Of a DNA stretch of 22,830 nucleotides, positions 15,702 to 22,162 are shown piece by piece. Under the pieces are notes generated by a model that worked only from the letters and a program-made list of their open reading frames with translations, was not told the DNA's origin and did not search any database. How positions within the stretch are numbered: position 1 is the first letter of the stretch; every line of letters starts with the position of its first letter. The DNA comes from CAZBDU01 sp964490725 (lineage in GTDB: Bacteria > Spirochaetota > Spirochaetia > SZUA-6 > DRHE01), in the NCBI GenBank assembly GCA_964490725.1, contig CAZBDU010000090.1, positions 1-22,830 of the forward strand. Reading direction: 5' to 3'. The position numbers and the translations under genes are program-made.

Positions 15702-16741
15702 CGCGCTGCCTCCCCTACGTTCAACAGCACTTTCAGCGCCTCCCCGGTTTGCCTGCTCATCCGAAAGGCCTCCTCCGCCCGATCGATGGGATACCGGTGG
15801 CTGATCATCTTCTTGACTGCCCCGGGGTTCTCGCGGATGAAATCGATCACCTGCGGGAACTCGCCGGTGCCCCCGATGCTTCCTACGATCGTCAAGGCTT
15901 TCATCACGACCTGCCTCTGGGGAAAGGAGGCCTCCGCCATCATGCCCAGGCACCCTATCACCCCCAGGGGCCTGACCAGTCCCAGCGATCGGGCGAAGAC
16001 CCCGGCGTTGCCGGTGGACTCGATGACTGCATCGTATTCGGCTTCATACAGCGCCCGATAGCCGGAGCCCTCCCCCCCGCGCTGAAGCGCATCCGGGCCA
16101 AGAGCCTTCGCCCCCAGCGATACCGCCGCCTGGCGCCTGTAGCCGGAGGAGTCGAAGACGTCCACCTGGCCGCACCCGCTGCGGTGGATGAGCAGCAGGA
16201 TGGCCCCTGACCCGATGGCGCCCGCTCCGAGGACCAGCACCTTCTTGCCCTTCAGCGGGCCGCCGCAGCGCTCGATCTTGCCGATCAGGTGGGCCGAGAC
16301 GGCCAGAGGCTCGGAGAGGCTCAGGAGGGCCGGATCGATGCCGGCTGGCGCTTTGTAGAGGTACTTTTCCCTGCGTATGATGTAGTCGGCCGAGGCCCCG
16401 TCGATGGTGATTCCGTACTTCTCGATATCCTTGCACAGGTTCCTGTCCTCCCTGCAGTACCGGCAGGTCCCGCAGAACCTCGAACAGTCCCCTGTGACAT
16501 TGTCCCCGGCGCGCAGTGAGCGGACGTTCTTTCCGGTTCGCTCGACCACGCCCGACCACTCGTGGCCGAAGGCGATGGGATAGGCGAAGGGCCCCTTGTA
16601 GGTGCCCTGAAACAGCTGAACGTCCGACCCGCATATGCCGACGTGGCTCACCCTGATCAGGACCTCCCCGTCGTCCGGCTCCGGCTGTTCCCAGCTCTGC
16701 CAGGAGAGCTCGCCAGGTTGCTGAATCTTCAAGGCTCTCAT
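15698..16741 (-). CDS. Zinc-dependent medium-chain dehydrogenase 1, first gene of operon
   Basis: A 347-residue MDR-superfamily dehydrogenase. Catalytic zinc: C37 (GICGSD), H60 and E61 (FGHEW). Structural zinc: C90, C93, C96 and C103. The nucleotide-binding motif GAGAIG is followed by VDVFDSS, with an Asp at the strand end that favours NAD. It resembles L-idonate, galactitol and L-threonine dehydrogenases; the exact substrate is not certain. The ATG at 16741 was chosen because the protein begins there as family members do (MRALKI) and because the predicted transcription start at about 16774 lies after the upstream part of the open frame. No clear Shine-Dalgarno precedes it. First gene after the operator-promoter region and coupled to the GntR gene. 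Confidence 0.92.
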   Translation of the reverse strand: MRALKIQQPGELSWQSWEQPEPDDGEVLIRVSHVGICGSDVQLFQGTYKGPFAYPIAFGHEWSGVVERTGKNVRSLRAGDNVTGDCSRFCGTCRYCREDRNLCKDIEKYGITIDGASADYIIRREKYLYKAPAGIDPALLSLSEPLAVSAHLIGKIERCGGPLKGKKVLVLGAGAIGSGAILLLIHRSGCGQVDVFDSSGYRRQAAVSLGAKALGPDALQRGGEGSGYRALYEAEYDAVIESTGNAGVFARSLGLVRPLGVIGCLGMMAEASFPQRQVVMKALTIVGSIGGTGEFPQVIDFIRENPGAVKKMISHRYPIDRAEEAFRMSRQTGEALKVLLNVGEAAR

Positions 16742-16750
16742 AGAATGCCA

Positions 16751-16762
16751 ATGGTAAACAAT
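16751..16762. promoter_or_regulatory. Second, imperfect operator-like palindrome
   Basis: ATGGTAAACAAT on the plus strand is an imperfect version of the palindrome beside it, keeping the TGGTA and ACA core. Its centre is 11 bp (one helical turn) from the centre of TTGGTATACCAA, so two regulator dimers could sit side by side on the same face of the DNA. Inferred from sequence only. Confidence 0.45.
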
Positions 16763-16773
16763 TGGTATACCAA
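16762..16773. promoter_or_regulatory. Predicted GntR operator, perfect palindrome
   Basis: TTGGTATACCAA is a perfect 12-bp palindrome, identical to the core of the site known for UxuR and ExuR, GntR regulators of hexuronate use in enterobacteria (AAATTGGTATACCAATTT). It covers the first bases after the predicted transcription start of the minus-strand operon, which includes a GntR/FCD gene. A repressor bound here would block start-site clearance. The pairing with the encoded GntR protein is inferred from position and motif. Confidence 0.75.
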
Positions 16774-16953
16774 TGGCATTATTATGGGGGACGATCCTCC
16801 TGCTGTCAAGGCTCGAGCACGCCGGGGGAGCGCTGGACGCGCTGGACAATGGGCGGGCCAGCCCCCAGAATGCAGCGTTGGGGGCGGCGCAGGGCCCGCC
16901 GCGGCGCTGCCCGCGAGTCCGCCGCCGGCCGGTAGGCCCAAGAGGAGGAGACC
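16774..16953 (+). other. GC-rich leader region of the DapA-family gene
   Basis: Between the operon promoter and the DapA-family start lies a G+C-rich stretch with many short self-complementary runs but no open frame or RNA gene that I recognise. The plus-strand promoter is not clear; TATTAT at 16780-16785 resembles a -10, but no -35 fits at usual spacing. The ribosome binding site GAGGAGG is at about 16942-16948. Confidence 0.4.
16781..16809 (-). promoter_or_regulatory. Predicted sigma70-type promoter of the ten-gene operon
   Basis: On the minus strand TTGACA (16809-16804), a perfect -35, is 17 bases from CATAAT (16786-16781), which matches the -10 consensus at five of six positions. Transcription would start near 16774, giving a leader of about 33 bases to the ATG at 16741. 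The palindromic operator begins right at that start point. Confidence 0.75.
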
Positions 16954-17859
16954 ATGAGCTTCGTACCCAAAGGCATCATTCCCGCGATGGTAACGCCCCT
17001 GACCCAGGAGGGGATGTTGAATGTAGAGGCGTTTCGGCGTCTCATGAATCACCTCATCGCCGGAGGCTCGCACGGGATCTTCGTCTCCGGCACCAGCGGC
17101 GAGTTCTACGGGCTGACCGCCGAAGAAAAAGGCAAGATGTTCCAGATCGCCATGGAGGAGGCGGGCGGCAGAGTCCCGGTCTATGCCGGCACCGGGGCCG
17201 TTACCACGAAAGAGTGCATCCGGCTCACTCAGGTCGCGGAGGGATGCGGCGTGGACGCCGTGTCCATCCTGACGCCCATGTTCATAAGCCCGACACAGGA
17301 AGAGCTGTACGAGCACTACAAGACCATCGCCGCCTCCACCCGGCTTCCCATCCTGCTCTACAACAATCCGCCCAAGACGGGGGTCACCATCGCCCCGGCA
17401 ACGGTGGAAAGGCTCGCGGACATCGACAACATCGTCGGGGTCAAGGACTCAAGCGGTGATTTCACCCTCACCTCCGAGTACATACGGCGCACGCGGGGCA
17501 GGGGCTTCTCCGTTCTGGCCGGCAGGGACACTCTGATTCATGCCTGCCTGTGCTACGGGGGCAGCGGGGCCATCGCCGCGTGCGCCAACATCGCCCCCAG
17601 GATCTGCGCCGACATCTACGACAAGTTCGTTGCCGGCGACCGGGAGGGGTCGTTGGAGGCCCAGTTCGCCATTACACCCCTCAGGCTCGGCTTTACCCTG
17701 GGATCGTTTCCAACGGTCATCAAGGAGGGGTTGAAGCTGATCGGAATCGAGGCCGGTCCCTGTATGGGCCCCGTCGGGCCCTTGAGCCGGCAGCACAAAG
17801 AGGAGCTGAAGCGGATCCTCCAGCAGATGGGTCTGCCCCTTGCGCAAGGAGGGCAGTGA
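16954..17859 (+). CDS. DapA/N-acetylneuraminate-lyase family aldolase
   Basis: A 301-residue class I aldolase of the DHDPS/NAL/KDG-aldolase family, cytosolic, using a lysine Schiff base with pyruvate. Visible sites: GTSGE at residues 46-50, the catalytic tyrosine Y136 in YNNP, and the Schiff-base lysine K164 in GVKDSSGD. Residues that fix the aldehyde or semialdehyde partner are not diagnostic by eye, so lysine synthesis is possible, but its place opposite a sugar-type operon favours a 2-keto-3-deoxy sugar acid aldolase or a hydratase-type lyase. GAGGAGG seven bases before the ATG is a strong binding site. It is transcribed divergently from the operon, shares the region holding the GntR sites, and may be co-regulated. 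No clear promoter of its own was found. Confidence 0.92.
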   Translation: MSFVPKGIIPAMVTPLTQEGMLNVEAFRRLMNHLIAGGSHGIFVSGTSGEFYGLTAEEKGKMFQIAMEEAGGRVPVYAGTGAVTTKECIRLTQVAEGCGVDAVSILTPMFISPTQEELYEHYKTIAASTRLPILLYNNPPKTGVTIAPATVERLADIDNIVGVKDSSGDFTLTSEYIRRTRGRGFSVLAGRDTLIHACLCYGGSGAIAACANIAPRICADIYDKFVAGDREGSLEAQFAITPLRLGFTLGSFPTVIKEGLKLIGIEAGPCMGPVGPLSRQHKEELKRILQQMGLPLAQGGQ

Positions 17860-17871
17860 GCCGGGAGCCCC

Positions 17872-19146
17872 TCAGACAGGCAGGAGATTTCCCCCCTCGT
17901 CGAATCGCATTGCCTGGGGCGCGCCCGGGGCTTCCATGCTCTCCGACCGTCTCACCTCATCCAGCAGGCTGTGAGAAACGTAGATCTCCTCCAGCTGAAG
18001 AGTGTTCCTGATCTTCACCAGGCGCACGCCGTGCTTGTCCGCGACGTTGCAGGTCTTTATGCCCGCCTGTATCGCCAGTCGATCGCTGGCCAGCACCATC
18101 GGGATCTTCACGCTCGTGGTGGCCGTCGAGGTCAGGGAGTTCGGGTAGGTCTGCTCGAAGCTGAAGCCCTCGAAGACTCTCCTGGTGGTGAAATCGGCGA
18201 TCCCGAGGCCGTTCGCGTTGCCGTGGGTCCCGGGGGTGAGCCCGAGAACCACGATCCGGGTTATCCGGGGTCCCCCGCTGGGGTAGGGGGTGGTGTAGCG
18301 TCCCACGATGTTGTTGTCCATCCCGGTGCCGCTGACGTCCTTGCCGATCTCCTCCACCACCAGGACGTCCAGGGAGGAGAAGTACAGCCTGGGCAGCAGG
18401 CGTTTTGCCTCCTCCTGAAGGGCGATCTCCTTTTCCGGGATCTCCGCCGGCTCGAGGATCTCCACCCTGCACGTCTCGTGGTACGGGTTTTCCAGCAGGC
18501 CCACCGCGAAGGCGATCTTGCACCGGTCGATCACCACCCGGGCGATGTCGTGAATGTTCTCGGTCATCCGGCCGAATCCCGCATCGTGGCAGACCTCCGC
18601 CCCTTTCTGCTTTCCCAGTCCGATGGCGATCATCTTCATCAGCCCGCTCTCGTAGCGGCCCCGAAAGGATACGTGGGGCTTGATCCTGTTCAGGACCACG
18701 ATGGCGTCGGCCTGGCTGGCGTACCTGTCGACGAACACCGGAAGGCCGCCGCCGGTCCTGCCCAGTTCGACGACTTCCATGGAGGAACGGATCGGGGCGC
18801 CGATGGCTTCCTCGCCGAAGCCCATCCTGAGCAGCAGCTCCCTCTGCCCCTCGGCGCTGGCCCCGCCATGGCTTCCCATGGCGGGAACCACGAACGGGCT
18901 GGCTCCCCGCTTCTTCAGCTCCTCGACCAGCCGGCGGACCAGGAGCGGCTGGTTGGAGATTCCCCTGCTTCCCACCGTGATCGCCACGGTCCACCCTCTG
19001 CGGATCTTCCCCAGGAGCCCCCGGGAATGGAGCTTCTCCTGGAAATGCTCCGCCACGTTTTCGATGCGGGGCCGGGGGAAGCGCTGCCGCACCCGGCACA
19101 CCCGGGGAATGGGCACCGCCCCCAGCATCGACTCGAAGACGTCCAT
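17872..19146 (-). CDS. LarA-like (lactate racemase family, DUF2088) protein
   Basis: A 424-residue protein related to LarA, the nickel-pincer lactate racemase. Positions that may match LarA of Lactiplantibacillus: H93 (GSHGG) to H108, H158 (IKPHVS) to H174, K171 (GLMKMIAIG) to the cofactor-linked K184, and H187 (EVCHDAG) to H200; spacings 65, 13 and 16 compare with 66, 10 and 16. The conservation of the lysine suggests a pincer cofactor can attach. LarA homologues include racemases and epimerases of other 2-hydroxy acids, including sugar acids, which would fit this cluster. No larB, larC or larE homologue is in the window. The ATG at 19146 has AGGA about ten bases upstream. It converges on the DapA-family gene with 12 bases between. 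Confidence 0.75.
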   Translation of the reverse strand: MDVFESMLGAVPIPRVCRVRQRFPRPRIENVAEHFQEKLHSRGLLGKIRRGWTVAITVGSRGISNQPLLVRRLVEELKKRGASPFVVPAMGSHGGASAEGQRELLLRMGFGEEAIGAPIRSSMEVVELGRTGGGLPVFVDRYASQADAIVVLNRIKPHVSFRGRYESGLMKMIAIGLGKQKGAEVCHDAGFGRMTENIHDIARVVIDRCKIAFAVGLLENPYHETCRVEILEPAEIPEKEIALQEEAKRLLPRLYFSSLDVLVVEEIGKDVSGTGMDNNIVGRYTTPYPSGGPRITRIVVLGLTPGTHGNANGLGIADFTTRRVFEGFSFEQTYPNSLTSTATTSVKIPMVLASDRLAIQAGIKTCNVADKHGVRLVKIRNTLQLEEIYVSHSLLDEVRRSESMEAPGAPQAMRFDEGGNLLPV

Positions 19147-19209
19147 GACTGCACGATCCTCGCTGAGACCCTCGGCGACCGCTCCCGACCCGCTGCCGGG
19201 GCGTTTCCT

Positions 19210-19458
19210 TCAGCCGCCCGAGACCACGGGCATCGCGGTAAAGAGGTCTCCTTCCTTGACTCTGCAGGTTCTGTGTCGAGCCAGAATCGCTGGAACTGCG
19301 GTTCCGTTCACCAGAACCACGAAGGGCTCGCCGGTGTGAACCGTGCGCAGATGTCCTCTGACCTCCTCCACTGCCTCTGCCAGGCTGGAGGAGACGACCA
19401 GTGACACCACCTCTTTGCGGCGGTCCGCAGAGGTTGCGGTGGAGACTTGGACTCTCAC
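19210..19458 (-). CDS. MoaD/ThiS-like ubiquitin-fold sulfur carrier
   Basis: An 82-residue protein ending in VVSGG, the double glycine of MoaD/ThiS-type sulfur carriers, preceded by VKEGDLFTAMP, the usual loop before the tail, and FVVLVNGTAV, a typical central strand. The GTG at 19458 was chosen because AAGGG lies four to five bases upstream and the product then begins with a first strand as MoaD does; the open frame extends upstream without support. MoaD gives sulfur to molybdopterin, also needed for tungstopterin in the oxidoreductase of the neighbouring operon, and MoaD-like genes often lie near AOR genes. It is 63 bases before the LarA-like gene in the same direction, so a link to LarA cofactor chemistry is an alternative. 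No MoeB or ThiF partner is nearby. Confidence 0.7.
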   Translation of the reverse strand: MRVQVSTATSADRRKEVVSLVVSSSLAEAVEEVRGHLRTVHTGEPFVVLVNGTAVPAILARHRTCRVKEGDLFTAMPVVSGG

Positions 19459-19648
19459 CCGGCCCTTGTCTTCTGCGCTCACGGTGGCAACCGCGAACCA
19501 TGGTAGCCTCCCCGTGCTCGCGGGGTCAAGCGTCCCGGCCGCGCCGGCGGGTTGCCGGTCCAGACACGGCGGATGCGGGCGCTCCGCTCCCGTCGTTGCC
19601 CCTGGGCCCGGCCGCAAGATCCGTTGCCCCCGACTATGGGCAGAAAGG
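19459..19648. other. Divergent intergenic region without recognised signals
   Basis: The 190 bases between the MoaD-like gene (minus) and the PIN-domain gene (plus) are very GC-rich. No antitoxin open frame, no copy of the TTGGTATACCAA operator and no clear promoter hexamers were found. The usual place for a VapB-type antitoxin upstream of the PIN gene is empty. Confidence 0.5.
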
Positions 19649-20158
19649 ATGACCAGGGGTGTCGATACGACCTTCCTGGTCCAGCTGGAGATCGGGGAGC
19701 TGGCCGGCCACGAGCGCGCGCGGGAGTATCTGTCACGGCAGGTGCTGGATGCGGGCCACACCCTGGCTCTGGCTCCTCAGGTGCTCGCCGAGTTCATACA
19801 GATCGTCACCCATCCGCAGCGCTTCAGGCGCCCGCTTTCCATGGAGACGGCTCTGGGCAAGGCGGATCACTGGTGGCGCGCCGCAGAGGTCCGTCGGGTA
19901 TTTCCCGGCAGCGCAGCTTTCACGCTGTGCATCCTCTGGATGTGTCGCTGCGGGCTGGGGCGCAGACGGATTCTCAACACGCTGCTGGGCGCCACGTACG
20001 CCGCCTCCGGCGTCAGCCAGATCGTCTCGACCAACGCCAGGGGCCGCAGGGCGTTCCAGGAGCTGGAGGTGGTAGACCGACCGCGTTGGAGGCCGGCTGA
20101 GGCGAACCGCTCTCCTAGTCGATCTCCTGCGCCCGATGCCGCCGGAGGATCTCTCTGA
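19649..20158 (+). CDS. VapC-like PIN-domain protein, possibly inactive
   Basis: A 169-residue PIN-domain protein resembling type II toxins (VapC), which cleave RNA with magnesium held by three or four acidic residues. The first aspartate (VDTTFLVQLE) and the central glutamate (LAEFIQIV) are present. The expected third acidic residue is missing: the segment GRRRILNTLLGATY has Asn where PIN proteins of this type usually have Asp, and the next segment STNARGRRAF has no acidic residue where others have Asp. No antitoxin gene is next to it. The C-terminal 30 residues are low-complexity and overlap the opposite gene. ATG 19649 has AGAAAGG touching it, so the start is uncertain. It may be a decayed toxin. 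Confidence 0.65.
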   Translation: MTRGVDTTFLVQLEIGELAGHERAREYLSRQVLDAGHTLALAPQVLAEFIQIVTHPQRFRRPLSMETALGKADHWWRAAEVRRVFPGSAAFTLCILWMCRCGLGRRRILNTLLGATYAASGVSQIVSTNARGRRAFQELEVVDRPRWRPAEANRSPSRSPAPDAAGGSL

Positions 20159-20490
20159 GCTCCTCCGCGATCCGGCGCCCGCAGGCGGCCCGGCCAGCGG
20201 AGAGGTAGACCCGCAGCACCGCCTTTTCGTTGGTGGCGATGCGCAGGTAGCCGCTGTACCAGCGGTCGCTCGCCGGTGGGGCGCCGGTGTCCGGGTCCAG
20301 TCCCTTGCCGACCACGGTCCCCTGGAGGTCGATCCCTTCGGCGGTTTGCGAGCGCATGTGGGCGCCCTCGGCGGTGAAATAGCCGAGCAGAGACTCCAGC
20401 GCCCGGTCGCGGACCTCTTCGCTTGCCAGCCGGAAGTTGATCTCCCCGGTGGTGAACACCCTGCGCTGCAGGCTCCACAGCGGACGCGGG
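20115..20490 (-). pseudogene. Small hypothetical gene cut at its start by an IS21 element
   Basis: About 125 residues of a hypothetical protein with a plausible alpha-beta pattern (FTTGEINFRLASEE, LLGYFTAEG, YSGYLRIATNEKAVLRVYL, ending in a basic and acidic helix). I do not recognise the family. Reading back, the frame enters the left end of the IS21 element at about 20491 and continues through its terminal repeats to an ATG at 20579, giving a 154-residue frame whose first 30 residues (MAFAFLGNSPLQKWG onward) are repeat-derived. The native start is therefore missing or changed. The chimeric frame could still be expressed from the element. It overlaps the PIN-domain gene end by 44 bases on the opposite strand. 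Confidence 0.55.
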
Positions 20491-20506
20491 ATGTTTTCTG
20501 CAAGAT

Positions 20507-20571
20507 GGAATTCCCCAGAATTGCAGAGAGGAATTCCCCACTTTTGCAGGGGTGAATTCCCCAGAAATGCA
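20507..20571. repeat. Three 19-bp direct repeats at the IS21 left end
   Basis: Copies begin at 20507, 20530 and 20553, an exact 23-bp period, with consensus GGAATTCCCCANNNTTGCA and four-base spacers (GAGA, GGGG). A degenerate fourth copy ending in TTTTCTGCA stops at 20502, in phase. Multiple end repeats that bind the transposase are a known feature of the IS21 family. Repeat and spacer lengths do not fit a CRISPR array. Confidence 0.9.
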
Positions 20572-20659
20572 AAAGCCATTGTAGGCCCTCGGGTGGATCG
20601 CCTACTCTTCGTGAAGCACTACCAACACGAAGGGAGGCACCCAGAGGAGGATGCTTACA

Positions 20660-22162
20660 ATGGCCAAGGTTCATGATATCCGGAAGGCCTTCTTCGAGGA
20701 AGGCCTCAGTATCAGCCGGATCGCGAAGGAGCAGGGCATCGACCGGAAGACGGTGCGCAAGTACGTCGAACAGGAAGACTGGAACGAGCAGGCGCAGGTG
20801 AGGCGGAGGGATCGGCCGGGGATTCTGGAGCCCTTCAAGCCCACGATCGACGCGTGGTTGGAGCAGGACCGGCGTCGGCGGCGCAAGCAGCGTCATACCG
20901 CCAAGCGGGTTTATGACCGGCTGGTGGAGGAGAAGGGGTTCAGCGGCTCCTACCGCACGGTGGCCACCTACGTAGGGCAGCGCAAGCGGGAGACGGGGCG
21001 GGACTCTCAGCCCGCCTTGCCGCTGGTGCACCGGCCCGGGGAGGCCCAGGTGGACTTCGGAGCGGCTGATTATGAGCTGCAGGGTACGTTGGTGCACGGG
21101 TTCTTCCTGAGTGTGTCCTTTCCCTACAGCAACGCCGGCTTCCTCCAGCTGGTTCCGGGGGAGAATGCTGAGTGTCTGTTCGAGGCGCTGATGGCGATCT
21201 TTGGATGCATCGGCGGGATCCCTGTGCGGCTGTGGTTCGACAACGCCTCCACCCTGGTCCGGCAGATTCTGGGGGGTGGGCAACGCAGGCTCACCGATCG
21301 GTTGCGGCGGTTTCAGGAGCACTTCGGGTTCGCTGTGGCCTTCTGCAACCCCGCGGCGGGCCACGAGAAGGGCAGCGTGGAGAACAAGGTCGGCTACCAC
21401 CGCCGCAACTTCCTGGTCCCGGTGCCCTGTTTTGACGATCTGGAGGCCTTCAACGCCGAGCTTCTGCGTCGCTGCGCCCAGGATCATCAGCGGGAGCACT
21501 ACCGCAAGGAGCGGCTCATCGGCGAGCTCTTCGCTGAGGATCAGGCAGTGCTCCTGCCGCTGCCCCGGATCCCCTTCGATCCGGCCCGCTATGAGAGCCA
21601 CCTGGCCGACGCCTACAGCATGATCGCCCTGGAAGGGGGCCGGCACCGCTACTCCACCAGTCCGCGCTACGCGGGAGAGCGCGTGAAGGCGAAGATCACT
21701 GCCCAGTGGGTGGTCGTGCTGGATGAGAGCCTGAGGCCCGTGGTGACACACCGCAGACTCTACGGCTCCTCCCGGCAGGAGTCGATGGACTGGCTGCCGT
21801 ACCTCACCCAGCTGTCCCGGCGCCCCGGGGCGTTGAAGTACACAGCGGTGTACACGATGATGCCCGAGCCCCTGCAGCGGTGGCTGGAGGCCCAACCGCG
21901 ACAGCAGGTCGGCAAGGCGCTGGGGCTACTGGCGGCTCTCAGCGGGGAGTCAGGGTTTGCAGCGGCCTGCACGGCGGTCAGTGAGTCCATCCTGTGCGGG
22001 ATCACCGATCCGGACAGCCTGGTGGCCCTCCACGATCGCCTCACGCGCCATGCGCCGTTGTGTGAGCCGCTGCCGGCGCAGAGCCATCCCATCCAGGCGC
22101 CACAGGTGATCTTCGACCCGGCCCGCTACGATGCGATGCTCACGGGAGGTGGCCATGAGTGA
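20660..22162 (+). CDS. istA: IS21-family transposase IstA
   Basis: A 500-residue transposase. An N-terminal helix-turn-helix at about residues 13-36 (GLSISRIAKEQGIDRKTVRKY) is followed by the DDE catalytic core: D132 (QVDFGAADYE), D194 (LWFDNAST) and E241 (HEKGSVENKVGYHRRN). Length is usual for the family. The ATG at 20660 was chosen over the in-frame ATG at 20651 because GAGGAGG ends nine bases before it. Its stop overlaps the istB start by eight bases. It appears intact. Confidence 0.95.
   Translation: MAKVHDIRKAFFEEGLSISRIAKEQGIDRKTVRKYVEQEDWNEQAQVRRRDRPGILEPFKPTIDAWLEQDRRRRRKQRHTAKRVYDRLVEEKGFSGSYRTVATYVGQRKRETGRDSQPALPLVHRPGEAQVDFGAADYELQGTLVHGFFLSVSFPYSNAGFLQLVPGENAECLFEALMAIFGCIGGIPVRLWFDNASTLVRQILGGGQRRLTDRLRRFQEHFGFAVAFCNPAAGHEKGSVENKVGYHRRNFLVPVPCFDDLEAFNAELLRRCAQDHQREHYRKERLIGELFAEDQAVLLPLPRIPFDPARYESHLADAYSMIALEGGRHRYSTSPRYAGERVKAKITAQWVVVLDESLRPVVTHRRLYGSSRQESMDWLPYLTQLSRRPGALKYTAVYTMMPEPLQRWLEAQPRQQVGKALGLLAALSGESGFAAACTAVSESILCGITDPDSLVALHDRLTRHAPLCEPLPAQSHPIQAPQVIFDPARYDAMLTGGGHE

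Noticed and set aside
13836..16061. Plus-strand open frame of about 741 codons opposite dehydrogenase and GntR genes
   Set aside because: It spans several real minus-strand genes and their junctions, has shadow-like composition and no recognisable motif.
16742..16849. N-terminal extension of dehydrogenase 1
   Set aside because: It would place the promoter and operator inside the coding region and adds residues absent from the family.
20507..20571. Spaced direct repeats as a CRISPR array
   Set aside because: Spacers are only four bases, repeats are 19 bases, and they lie at the end of an IS21 element, where transposase-binding repeats are expected.
19733..21895. Minus-strand open frame of about 720 codons across the IS21 element
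   Set aside because: It runs opposite istA and across the insertion junction and the PIN gene, so it cannot be a native gene; the istA DDE residues on the plus strand are clear.
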